From positions 1 through 10,619 of the forward strand of contig JACWAG010000292.1 of assembly GCA_014874425.1 (NCBI GenBank): DNA of 10,619 nt. Direction: 5' to 3'. Position 1 is the stretch's first letter. Every line of letters starts with the position of its first letter. The notes beneath the pieces were generated by a model. It was not told the DNA's origin, ran no database searches, and saw nothing but the letters and a program-made list of their open reading frames with translations. Shown one piece after another: positions 1 through 6,372 of this stretch. A program made the position numbers and the translations under genes. The stretch is from Syntrophaceae bacterium (GTDB taxonomy: Bacteria > Desulfobacterota > Desulfomonilia > Desulfomonilales > Desulfomonilaceae).

Positions 1-288
1 ATCGATGAACAGCTCAACCTCAATTATGTTAGAGACGTAGCTCTAAAGCACGGAGTAGGTTTTGGCGGAAACCTCAAGCTTACACTTGCTCTGTCGCTAG
101 GTTTGATATCCCCTCGAGAGGACGCGTTAGTTGCATTAGCGGCGGGGGGTAGCACTGGGTTTGTCTTAGCCCCAGGCTGCGACATTCCGTACGACGTTCC
201 CATGGAACACATGGATCAGATCATAGAGGCCATTGAGTTTTACAACACATACTATGCAAGATACCCACACCATATGGTGGAAAAATAG
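1..288 (+). CDS. UroD/MtaA-family methyltransferase, C-terminal part (5' end outside window)
   Basis: The reading frame is open from the first base and ends at TAG 286-288, giving 95 residues with no start in view. The segment resembles the last quarter of a uroporphyrinogen-decarboxylase-fold protein: a glycine-rich turn (GNLKLTLAL, about residues 23-31), a helix, then GFVLAPGCDIPYDVP (about 53-67), the usual C-terminal signature of this fold. The cysteine of APGC (residue 60) sits where methylcobalamin methyltransferases of the MtaA/MtbA/CmuA group place their last zinc ligand. The H-x-C half of that motif would lie upstream, so catalytic competence cannot be judged. Because it precedes an MtrH-like gene, a second UroD-type methyltransferase and a corrinoid protein, I infer a corrinoid methyltransferase rather than a haem-pathway UroD. 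It is not a duplicate of the second UroD-like gene; their C-terminal sequences differ clearly. Confidence 0.8.
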   Translation: MDEQLNLNYVRDVALKHGVGFGGNLKLTLALSLGLISPREDALVALAAGGSTGFVLAPGCDIPYDVPMEHMDQIIEAIEFYNTYYARYPHHMVEK

Positions 289-300
289 GAGGGGAGTCAA

Positions 301-369
301 TTGGGCAGGACAACCATAGACAGAGGCTTACATTCAGACAGAGTTACTGTTCGAATCCGCATCGTATGA
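301..369 (+). CDS. Candidate 22-codon ORF after the UroD-like gene (doubtful)
   Basis: A TTG at 301 opens a frame of 22 codons ending at TGA 367-369. It is preceded by a very strong Shine-Dalgarno-like run, GGAGGGGAG at 288-296, that directly follows the stop of the upstream gene. The peptide is short, basic (TTIDRGLHSDRVTVRIRIV) and not recognised. An 8-base direct repeat AGACAGAG (318-325 and 336-343) lies inside it. It may be a real microprotein, the remnant of a decayed gene that once used this ribosome site, or chance. The next gene has its own strong site, so this ORF is not needed for its translation. Confidence 0.2.
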   Translation: MGRTTIDRGLHSDRVTVRIRIV

Positions 370-404
370 TTGGAAAATAATGGGAAATAAAAAGGAGGAC
401 CCTA

Positions 405-1352
405 ATGTTTAGTTTTGAGACCAAGCAGAAGGTGTGCGAGGTCGGCGGAGTTAAATTCGGTGGACAGCCAGGCGCCTATCCCACGGTAATTGTCCCTTCA
501 ATTTTTCAGAAGGGAGACAAGGTCTTTGAAGGTAAACGCAAAGAAGGCTTTGACCGAGAACGTGCCACAGAACTTGTCAAGATGTGCGATAAGCTGTGCA
601 TGGAAACTGGGATTCCGTACATGGCGGATATCGTCGGCACTAAGGGCGAAGAGTTTAAAACTTATGTTGATTTTTATACTGAAGTCACATGCATGCCGTT
701 TTGCGTTGACGCATGGGTAATGAAACCAAAGCTTGAAGCAGCGGCCTACTGCGCCGAAAAAGGACTTTTGGATCGAATGTTCTACAATAGCCTTACCGTT
801 TGGGAAAAGGATTTGGAAACAGAGATCAAAGAGATCGCGGCTATAGGTGTAAAACACGTACTGTTGGTGGCTTTCGACCCCGCAGACCAGATGCCTACGG
901 GGCGGATCAGTGGGACCCAAAAACTCCTGGATGCAATCGACAAGGTCGGCGCCAAATTCGAGAGTTTGTTCGTGGACACCTCTGTAATGAATGGTCCAGC
1001 GACGGCCCTGTGTTCACTGTCTAACAAGCTCATCAAGGAAAAGTGGGGTTTCCCATGCGCTAGCGCTCCGTCCAACGGCTCATATATGTGGAAAGCCGCT
1101 CGAGAAATGTGGGGTCAAAAAGGTTGGGCCGGAGCTGACGCTGCATTGGAGGCGCTGTCTTCATGTTTCTATCACGACATGATCTTCTCCGGTCCCATGG
1201 CCGGATCAGACAGGATTTTTCCGGCAGTGGCGATGTCCGACGCTTTCCTTGCCACATTAGTATACGGGGAAACCAAGAAATTACCGGAATTGGAGACCCA
1301 TCCTTTGAGAAAGCTCTTCCCGGATTTTATTGAGCAACTAAAAGGCATGTAG
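405..1352 (+). CDS. MtrH-like methyltransferase (corrinoid protein:tetrahydrofolate, putative MT-II)
   Basis: This 315-residue protein begins MFSFETKQKVCEVGGVKFGG and continues with GQPGAYPTV, matching the N-terminal pattern of subunit H of the archaeal tetrahydromethanopterin S-methyltransferase (MtrH) and its bacterial homologues. Further MtrH-like stretches are the block around DRMFYNSL (about 124-131), VLLVAFDP (about 152-159) and EKWGFPCASAPSN (about 213-225). Length is normal for the family. MtrH moves a methyl group between a pterin and a corrinoid; bacterial homologues beside corrinoid proteins are generally assigned methyl transfer to tetrahydrofolate. Here it lies between two UroD-type methyltransferases and upstream of a corrinoid protein, so the methyl-accepting MT-II role is the likely one (inference). 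No membrane segments are apparent, as expected since the other Mtr subunits are absent. The ATG follows a strong AAGGAGGA site at 391-398. Direction of transfer and the actual pterin cannot be read from sequence. Confidence 0.85.
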   Translation: MFSFETKQKVCEVGGVKFGGQPGAYPTVIVPSIFQKGDKVFEGKRKEGFDRERATELVKMCDKLCMETGIPYMADIVGTKGEEFKTYVDFYTEVTCMPFCVDAWVMKPKLEAAAYCAEKGLLDRMFYNSLTVWEKDLETEIKEIAAIGVKHVLLVAFDPADQMPTGRISGTQKLLDAIDKVGAKFESLFVDTSVMNGPATALCSLSNKLIKEKWGFPCASAPSNGSYMWKAAREMWGQKGWAGADAALEALSSCFYHDMIFSGPMAGSDRIFPAVAMSDAFLATLVYGETKKLPELETHPLRKLFPDFIEQLKGM

Positions 1353-1428
1353 ACAAAAAAGGTATTCCGGAAAACGTTCAAGCCGGATTTAAGCTATGTT
1401 AAAGTTGTATAAAGAGAGGATTTAATAG

Positions 1429-2469
1429 ATGGCAGCGATGACTCCTAAAGAACGGGTAAAAAAGTTTATGAAACGAGAACCCGTGGATACAATGCCCATT
1501 TTCAGCGGAATGGGAATGGTAACGGTTCAGGCGATCAACAAAATGGGAATACGTTTCGCTGAAGTGCACGGTTCCCCAGACTACCTGGCAAAGTCAGCTA
1601 CACTTAGCGCTGACATTTTTGGGTTTGATTCAGTTATCGTTCCCTACGACATGTGTACAATTCCTGAGGCTATGGGACGCGGATGCAGCACATACGCTAA
1701 CGCTGAAGGAATACTGTATCCCACAGTGCCCACTAAGTGGGAGAACCTCGACGCAGCCGACATCAACCCTGATTGGGCGTCAAAGGCTAGGATGCCGGTT
1801 GTAGAGGAAGCCCTAAAGAAGCTTGTTTCAGAGGGGAAATATGGTGTCGGAGGTTGGGTACTCGGACCTTTCACGTTGGGTGGACAGGTGATCGAACTTG
1901 ATCTGCTGCTTAAGGGAATCAAAAAGGAAGCTGATAAAGTTCAAGCCTTTATGAAAAAAATGACCTCTGTGGTCATTGATGTGGCGAAACGCTACCAGTC
2001 ATTAGGTGTGGATTACATGACAATCCGTGAAATGGGTTCCGGAACGGATCTTCTTTCCCCCCGTATGTGGAAACAACTGATTCAACCATATCTACGCGAG
2101 ATCTTTGAGGCGCTCGAATCCCCGAAAGTTCTTCACATTTGCGGTGGAACCGATTTGATCGTTGAAATGATGAATGACTGCGGCGCCGATGCTCTTAGCT
2201 TTGATCAAAAAAATAATCTAGTTGAAACCAGAAAAAAGATTGGCAACGACGTTATTCTATTGGGAAACTTTGATCCGTATGGAACTCTTTGCCAGAAAGA
2301 GGCCTCTGAAGTGCCCGCAATCATAAAGGGCTGCATTGACGCTGGGGTAGACGCCGTTTGGCCTGGTTGCGACATATGGCCCGACGTAAAACCGGAAAAT
2401 GTTGAAGCGTGGGTCAATACGGTGAGGGAACTTGGAAAACAGCCTTCTCCAGCGGTGGGAAGACTATAA
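1429..2469 (+). CDS. UroD/MtaA-family zinc methyltransferase (putative substrate:corrinoid or corrinoid methyltransferase)
   Basis: Complete 346-residue protein of the uroporphyrinogen-decarboxylase fold. It starts MAAMTPKERVKKFMKREPVD, typical of the family's first helix, and shows H236-x-C238 (VLHICGGT) plus C314 (WPGCDIWPD). That H-x-C-x(n)-C set is the zinc site used by MtaA/MtbA/CmuA-type methyltransferases to activate a thiol or other acceptor, and true haem-pathway UroD enzymes lack it. The family includes coenzyme M methylases of methanogens, chloromethane methyltransferase and enzymes next to aryl-ether demethylase systems, so the substrate cannot be named from sequence alone. Its place before the corrinoid protein gene (32-base gap) suggests it methylates or demethylates that protein's cobalt. 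The ATG at 1429 is served by GAGAGGA at 1414-1420. Without an MttB, MtmB, MtbB or MtaB homologue in view, this or the upstream UroD-like protein is the best candidate for the substrate-specific enzyme. Confidence 0.85.
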   Translation: MAAMTPKERVKKFMKREPVDTMPIFSGMGMVTVQAINKMGIRFAEVHGSPDYLAKSATLSADIFGFDSVIVPYDMCTIPEAMGRGCSTYANAEGILYPTVPTKWENLDAADINPDWASKARMPVVEEALKKLVSEGKYGVGGWVLGPFTLGGQVIELDLLLKGIKKEADKVQAFMKKMTSVVIDVAKRYQSLGVDYMTIREMGSGTDLLSPRMWKQLIQPYLREIFEALESPKVLHICGGTDLIVEMMNDCGADALSFDQKNNLVETRKKIGNDVILLGNFDPYGTLCQKEASEVPAIIKGCIDAGVDAVWPGCDIWPDVKPENVEAWVNTVRELGKQPSPAVGRL

Positions 2470-2501
2470 ACGACTGCATATGATTGGATGGAGGAAAGTA
2501 A

Positions 2502-3188
2502 ATGGCTTCAGAAGAAAAACGCGCAGAAATTCTAAAGAATCTCTCCGAAGGGGTGGTGGAATACGATGAAGACCGGGTCAAAGAATACTCCAACATCGCT
2601 CTCGATGAAAAAATGGATGCCTACGACGCCATCATGAATGGCTTGGCCGCGGGCATGGAGATAGTCGGCGATCTTTACGACCGACAGGAATACTTCGTCC
2701 CGGAAATTCTCATGTGCGCAGATGCGCTTTATGCCGGCCTTGATATTCTTAAACCTCATCTTAAAATCGACGACGCGTCGGGTGTAAAAGGACAGGTTGT
2801 TATTGGAACCGTCCAGGGTGACGTGCATGACATAGGAAAGAACCTCATCAAAATGATGTTCGATGTGGGTGGTTTTACTGTCCATGATTTAGGACGTGAT
2901 GTGCCTCTAGAAAAATTCGCCGAAGAACAGCTAAAAACTGATTCCGAAATCGTAGCGCTCTCCGCAATGATGACCACCACCATGATGGGTATGAAAAAAG
3001 TCATAGCGATGATCAAAGAGAAAAACCCGGATGTGGCTATTATGCTTGGTGGGGCTCCAGTAACTAAGGACGTTGCGAATCTATTCGGCGCTGATGGTTA
3101 CGCCGAAAGCGCAGGGAACGCTGTACAGGAAGCCATAAAGATGATCGGTCAGCTCCGTAAACTGAAGGAAGATGGAGTTCCAGCCTAA
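2502..3188 (+). CDS. Corrinoid (cobalamin-binding) methyl-carrier protein
   Basis: A 228-residue two-domain protein. Residues about 10-90 form the helical cap domain seen in methionine synthase and in MtaC/MtbC/MttC proteins. Residues about 97-220 form the Rossmann-like B12 domain, with D107-x-H109-x-x-G112 (GDVHDIGKN), where His109 would be the lower axial cobalt ligand, then LSAMMTTTM (153-161) and GGAPVT (183-188), which surround the dimethylbenzimidazole tail. Length and layout match the family closely. It accepts a methyl group on Co(I) and hands it to a second methyltransferase; partners are the flanking UroD-type and MtrH-like proteins (inferred from order). The start has a good site, GGAGGAAAG at 2490-2498. 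The gene is followed by a 436-base gap before its probable activator. The specific methyl donor is not deducible. Confidence 0.93.
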   Translation: MASEEKRAEILKNLSEGVVEYDEDRVKEYSNIALDEKMDAYDAIMNGLAAGMEIVGDLYDRQEYFVPEILMCADALYAGLDILKPHLKIDDASGVKGQVVIGTVQGDVHDIGKNLIKMMFDVGGFTVHDLGRDVPLEKFAEEQLKTDSEIVALSAMMTTTMMGMKKVIAMIKEKNPDVAIMLGGAPVTKDVANLFGADGYAESAGNAVQEAIKMIGQLRKLKEDGVPA

Positions 3189-3236
3189 ATGTTCTACAAT
3201 TCCAAGCGTGGATAAGTTAATAGGTTACCTGCCAAC

Positions 3237-3269
3237 TCAGCGCCATAGCGAATAGAGCAATGGCGCTGA
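3237..3269 (+). promoter_or_regulatory. Perfect 10-bp inverted repeat, 48 bases after the corrinoid protein gene
   Basis: TCAGCGCCAT at 3237-3246 and ATGGCGCTGA at 3260-3269 are exact inverted copies around a 13-base loop. No T-run follows, so it is not a textbook rho-independent terminator. As RNA it could protect the 3' end of the upstream transcript or partly attenuate read-through, leaving more corrinoid protein than activator. As DNA it could be a dimeric repressor's operator. The symmetry is seen; the role is inferred. Confidence 0.4.
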
Positions 3270-3504
3270 TCAACCATAAAGCGGCTACACTTATGCAAAA
3301 TTAAACGCTTGCGAGATCAGAACATTATAATAGAGCCTGATTGATTACTTTAAGCAAACGATCCGGTTTAAGCCTGGCCTAACATCTCAATTGCAGATTC
3401 GAGGCGAAATATCCCTATGCGGGTATTGACTCGGCGGAAGGTCCGTTGTGTCCAATGGATTGGTGCGACTAGGGTCACAACGATTGGTGACTTTCTAAAT
3501 TACA

Positions 3505-3571
3505 GGTTAGCGTTCATAAAACTTGATCCAGCTTGGCTCGCCGTCCTCACGTAGCTAACCATGTGGGCGAG
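3505..3571 (+). other. Possible RNA hairpin with pseudoknot upstream of the activator gene
   Basis: CTCGCC (3537-3542) pairs with GGCGAG (3566-3571), and CAC (3548-3550) can stack with GTG (3563-3565), leaving a loop at 3551-3562. That loop contains GCTAACC (3554-3560), which is the exact complement of GGTTAGC at 3505-3511, so an H-type pseudoknot is geometrically conceivable. It ends about 40 bases before the activator's ribosome site. A 7-base complement can arise by chance in a region this size, so this is a weak call. Confidence 0.2.
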
Positions 3572-3624
3572 ACACACGAAATAGGCACTCATATGACTGC
3601 CAGTAATAGAAGGGGAATTGCCGA

Positions 3625-5697
3625 ATGGACAAAAAACAGTACATGGTGATCTTCCAACCTTCGGCTCGCCGCGGGTTGGTGGAAGAAGGGACCAATCTCA
3701 TTGAGGCTTCTCGACAGTTAGGAGTTGATATAGAAGCCCTATGTGGAGAAAAGAAAGTATGCGGAAAATGTAAAGTTAGGATCGAAGAAGGCTCCTTTGA
3801 AAAATTCGGTATTACATCAAATCGATCTCACGCAAGCGAATGGCAGGAAGAGGAAAACAAGTTTTTTACTCCTGCGCAGAAGAAAGAAGGGTATCGCCTG
3901 GCTTGCGTGGCAAAGATCCAGGGTGACTTGTTAGTATTCGTGCCGGAAGAAGCTCGAGCCGGTAAGCAAATAGTCAGCAAAGCGGCCAGGGACATTCACA
4001 TCGACTGGAACCCGGCCGTAAAACAATATTATGTGCAAGTTGTGGGACCAACTTTTGAAGAGCCCTCGGGCGATTTTGAAAGGATTTGCGCTGAACTGGA
4101 ACGAAATTATGGCCTGAAAAACCTCGATATTGACTGGTACACTTTGAGGAAACTTCCAAGGCGTCAAAGGGACGGAAACTGGGGCGTTACGGTCGCTATT
4201 TGGATGGACCATGAGATCGTTAGAGTTTTACCCGGAAAAGTTGAAGATTGCTACGGCGTGGCCATAGATGTAGGCACAACGACGGTAGCAGCGTATTTGT
4301 GCAATTTGCGCACAATGGAGGTCATCAAGACAGTCTCCATGATGAACCCGCAATGTAAATACGGCGAAGACGTCATGGCCCGTATCACTTACCATATGAT
4401 GAATCCCAAGGGACTCGAAACCATGAGCAACGACCTCATCGAAGGCCTGAATAAGCTGGTAGTTGAAGCATGCGAGAGTACCCATCCCCCGAAGAAAAGA
4501 AAGAAAAAAAGGGCTGAAGGGGACGATGAAATAATTGAGGCCCCGGATGTAACCGAGACCGCTGAGCATGAAGGTAAAAAATACCTTAACTTGAAAACCA
4601 ATGATATCGTGGATATGACAATTGTATGTAACACCGCCATGCATCACATCCTGCTCAAACTTGATCCTGAATTCGTGGGGCTTGCTCCTTTTCCTCCGGT
4701 CATTCATAGAAGTCTAGATATTCACGCTCGTGACCTTGGTATAAAGTTAAATGAGTCAGCGTACATACACATCTTGCCTAATGAAGCCGGTTTCGTCGGC
4801 GCAGACAATGTGGGTGTTCTCATTGCGGAAGAACCCTATAAACATGATCAAATTCAACTTCTTATAGACATCGGTACAAACGGCGAATTGGTCCTTGGAA
4901 ACAACAAGAAGCTAATATCATGTTCCTGTGCTACTGGCCCAGCTTTGGAGGGGGCACAGTTGAGTTACGGAATGCGAGCAGCCCCAGGCGCCATTGAACG
5001 AATAACGATCGACCCTCAAACACATGAGGTAGACTATAAGGTGATAGGACGAGACGCTTGGAAGAATTACTCCAAACCGGAGGAAATGAAAACCAAAGGC
5101 ATATGTGGATCAGGGATCCTGGACGTTCTGGCTGAACTCTACTCTTCCGGAGTAATCCTGAAAAGCGGGAGATTCAACAAGAACCAAAAATCTAGTCGCT
5201 ATCGGGTAAATCCCGACACAAAACAGCCCGAATTCGTAATAGCCTGGGCTAACGAAACTTCAATCAGCAAGGATGTTGTCATTAGTCAAAAAGATATTCG
5301 TCAGATACAATTGGGTAAGGGCGCGCTTTACACTGGGTGTAAGCTGATGATGAGACGCATGGGGCTCACCAAAGTTGACACAATCAAAATAGCGGGCGCG
5401 TTCGGGACTCACGTGGACAAAACTAAGGCCCTAATCATGGGACTTTTCCCTGATTGTGATCTGGAAAATGTTTTGGCGGTAGGCAATGCGGCAGGCGACG
5501 GAGCGAGGGCCGCTTTGTTGAACCGTGAGAAAAGGACAGAGGCTAACTGGGTTTCGCGTAATGTAGAGTATATAGAACTCACAGTAGAAGGAGACTTTCA
5601 ACAACAGTTCATGGAATCTATGCAGATTCCTCACATGAAGGATGAGTTTCCTCACTTGGAAGGGATTGTAGCTCCAGAGATACTGCATCAGAAATAA
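3625..5697 (+). CDS. Reductive activator of corrinoid proteins (2Fe-2S + ASKHA ATPase, RACo/RACE family)
   Basis: This 690-residue protein uses ATP and a low-potential electron from its iron-sulfur cluster to return Co(II) of corrinoid proteins to Co(I). Residues 1-105 form a plant-type ferredoxin domain with C40-x5-C46-x2-C49 and C94 as 2Fe-2S ligands. A linker (about 105-205) follows, then a middle domain beginning AIDVGTTTVAAYL (213-225), and a C-terminal ASKHA domain with LLIDIGTNGE (412-421), CATGPALEGA, GMRAAPGAIE, GICGSGILD and IAGAFGTHVD, all hallmarks of the family. Length is at the upper end because of an insert of about 30-40 residues (from about 288) that opens with a lysine/arginine run, PPKKRKKKR, and then turns acidic. 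The ATG has AAGGGGA at 3610-3616. The position after the corrinoid protein marks it as that system's activator. A terminator follows nine bases past the stop. Confidence 0.95.
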   Translation: MDKKQYMVIFQPSARRGLVEEGTNLIEASRQLGVDIEALCGEKKVCGKCKVRIEEGSFEKFGITSNRSHASEWQEEENKFFTPAQKKEGYRLACVAKIQGDLLVFVPEEARAGKQIVSKAARDIHIDWNPAVKQYYVQVVGPTFEEPSGDFERICAELERNYGLKNLDIDWYTLRKLPRRQRDGNWGVTVAIWMDHEIVRVLPGKVEDCYGVAIDVGTTTVAAYLCNLRTMEVIKTVSMMNPQCKYGEDVMARITYHMMNPKGLETMSNDLIEGLNKLVVEACESTHPPKKRKKKRAEGDDEIIEAPDVTETAEHEGKKYLNLKTNDIVDMTIVCNTAMHHILLKLDPEFVGLAPFPPVIHRSLDIHARDLGIKLNESAYIHILPNEAGFVGADNVGVLIAEEPYKHDQIQLLIDIGTNGELVLGNNKKLISCSCATGPALEGAQLSYGMRAAPGAIERITIDPQTHEVDYKVIGRDAWKNYSKPEEMKTKGICGSGILDVLAELYSSGVILKSGRFNKNQKSSRYRVNPDTKQPEFVIAWANETSISKDVVISQKDIRQIQLGKGALYTGCKLMMRRMGLTKVDTIKIAGAFGTHVDKTKALIMGLFPDCDLENVLAVGNAAGDGARAALLNREKRTEANWVSRNVEYIELTVEGDFQQQFMESMQIPHMKDEFPHLEGIVAPEILHQK

Positions 5698-5705
5698 TCC
5701 TGTGC

Positions 5706-5741
5706 ATGGGGAGGCCTCTCTTAGGCCCCCCATTTTGTTTT
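5706..5741 (+). terminator. Rho-independent terminator after the activator gene
   Basis: The left arm 5706-5717 (ATGGGGAGGCCT) pairs with 5723-5733 (AGGCCCCCCAT) with one bulged A, giving 11 base pairs, mostly G-C, around a 5-base loop. It is followed directly by a T-rich run (TTTTGTTTT, 5733-5741). The stem starts nine bases after the activator's stop codon. This should end the methyltransferase transcript and makes the downstream genes a separate unit. Confidence 0.9.
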
Positions 5742-5769
5742 CAACACCTGATCTTTTTTGTTGGCTATT

Positions 5770-5797
5770 TTGACCAGACTAGAATTTACAATATAAT
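5770..5797 (+). promoter_or_regulatory. Sigma-70-type promoter for the small Cys protein gene
   Basis: TTGACC at 5770-5775 and a perfect TATAAT at 5792-5797 are separated by 16 bases, in A/T-rich DNA just after the terminator. Transcription would start near 5803-5805. That leaves a leader of about 127 bases before the annotated TTG start at 5931, and just enough room for a ribosome site (GAGGA 5807-5811) ahead of the short ORF at 5821. Box match and spacing are seen; activity is inferred. Confidence 0.6.
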
Positions 5798-5820
5798 AGA
5801 TTGGATGAGGACTGATTCAA

Positions 5821-5934
5821 GTGATTGACATGTTTAGTTCAAGACCTTCCAAATTGGACTGTCGAGTTTCGGGGCCTTTCACCAATAAACCGGTGGCCTT
5901 TGTTGAAAGCTCAAGGCTCTGGAGGATAATTTGA
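5821..5934 (+). CDS. Candidate 37-codon leader ORF overlapping the next gene's start
   Basis: GTG at 5821 (or ATG at 5830) opens a frame running to TGA 5932-5934, whose first two bases belong to the TTG start of the next gene, giving a four-base TTGA overlap. A Shine-Dalgarno-like GATGAGGA lies nine bases before the GTG, and the promoter at 5770-5797 would place the transcript start just upstream. The peptide begins MIDMFSSRPSKLDCRVSG; I recognise no family. It has one cysteine and no membrane segment. It could be a small protein, a leader peptide controlling the next gene by translational coupling, or a chance frame. Base repeats in the same leader (GGCCTTT twice, CTTTCA/TGAAAG complementary) suggest RNA structure instead or in addition. 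Confidence 0.35.
   Translation: MIDMFSSRPSKLDCRVSGPFTNKPVAFVESSRLWRII
5921..5926 (+). promoter_or_regulatory. Ribosome binding site fixing a TTG start
   Basis: GGAGGA sits four bases before TTG 5931. No ATG or GTG lies at a suitable distance in this frame, and the downstream sequence begins directly with the conserved-looking strand leading to GACGF/ACGF, so TTG is the best start. Confidence 0.75.
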
Positions 5935-6278
5935 CTGTAGTTAAAGTCAAGGCAGGCGCATGTGGATTCGTGACTCGTATTAGGGCCGATAAAGTCAACA
6001 AACGAGAGGTGAAAATTGAAATCGAGTCTGACTGTGAATCCGTTGAGGATCTTGGGTTTATTCTGCAGGAGATAGGCCCACTTGGCATGAAGGATATAAT
6101 CAGCAAAGGCGTAAGCCTGAACAAGGTTTTTCGTGCGGCATCAGAGAAATTGCCACATTCCGCTTGCCCGGTATCTGTAGCCATTTTAAAGGCATGCGAA
6201 GTTGAGTTAGGGTTAGCTGTGCCAAGGCCTGTTTCCATAGAATTCGAATGCGACACGGAGAACCAATTGTTGAGCTAA
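5931..6278 (+). CDS. Small cysteine-containing protein of unknown function (DUF6951-like)
   Basis: A 115-residue protein from a TTG start. It has an N-terminal beta-rich stretch with GACGFVTRIRAD (9-20), a second strand ending in the SDC motif (C35), a helical middle, then HSACPVSVAILKACEVELGLAVP (76-98) and a final strand carrying C107. Cysteines are at 11, 35, 79, 89 and 107; C11, C35 and C79 in ACGF, SDC and ACPV contexts look like conserved ligand positions. From memory, this pattern matches short uncharacterised proteins (DUF6951) found in methanogens and anaerobic bacteria, often near corrinoid methyltransferases; I cannot verify the family name here. No signal peptide or membrane segment is seen, so it is probably cytoplasmic. 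Placement after the activator and before a DUF2284 protein suggests an accessory role in corrinoid or Fe-S chemistry, which is inference only. Confidence 0.75.
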   Translation: MTVVKVKAGACGFVTRIRADKVNKREVKIEIESDCESVEDLGFILQEIGPLGMKDIISKGVSLNKVFRAASEKLPHSACPVSVAILKACEVELGLAVPRPVSIEFECDTENQLLS

Positions 6279-6372
6279 ACCGGCGCAATCTAAAATACGA
6301 CAGCTTTCTTAGTTATAATTCAATATTGGTTAGATATTTAATCCAAGATTTGAAGAACATAAGAGGTGCGAA

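Larger units (their letters stand above)
3189..3624 (+). other. 436-base gap with inverted repeats, no recognised gene
   Basis: No convincing coding frame is present on either strand. The gap is unusually long for a block of co-directional, functionally linked genes. It contains inverted repeats at 3237-3269 (10 bp stem), 3408-3427 (7 bp with one bulge), 3471-3494 (8 bp including two G-T pairs) and 3537-3571 (6 + 3 bp). A 7-base sequence at 3505-3511 is complementary to 3554-3560 in the loop of the last hairpin. A TATAAT occurs at 3326-3331 but has no acceptable -35 box. The B12-box sequence GCCACTG of cobalamin riboswitches is absent. The region may hold the activator's own promoter, a processing or attenuation site, or a small RNA; nothing here decides between these. 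Confidence 0.5.

Noticed and set aside
345..362. tRNA T-loop-like sequence GTTCGAATCC
   Set aside because: The flanking bases do not form the 5-bp T-stem, and no acceptor, D or anticodon arms can be placed around it.
3222..3232. AGGTTACCTGCC, resembling the 3' end of a cobalamin riboswitch
   Set aside because: The essential B12 box (GCCACTG) and the other conserved core segments are absent, and the sequence upstream is the corrinoid protein coding region.
3326..3331. TATAAT as a promoter for the activator gene
   Set aside because: No -35 hexamer lies 15-19 bases upstream and there is no extended -10; the TTGACT at 3426-3431 likewise has no -10 partner.
4228..4707. 159-codon minus-strand ORF inside the activator gene
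   Set aside because: It lies fully within a gene with unmistakable conserved motifs on the plus strand, and its translation resembles no protein family.
5879..6256. 125-codon minus-strand ORF opposite the small Cys protein
   Set aside because: It has no recognisable family pattern. The plus-strand frame has a promoter, a good ribosome site and cysteine motifs, so the minus frame is a shadow.
6314..6319. TATAAT as a promoter for the DUF2284 gene
   Set aside because: The positions for a -35 box read A/T-rich sequence without similarity to TTGACA.
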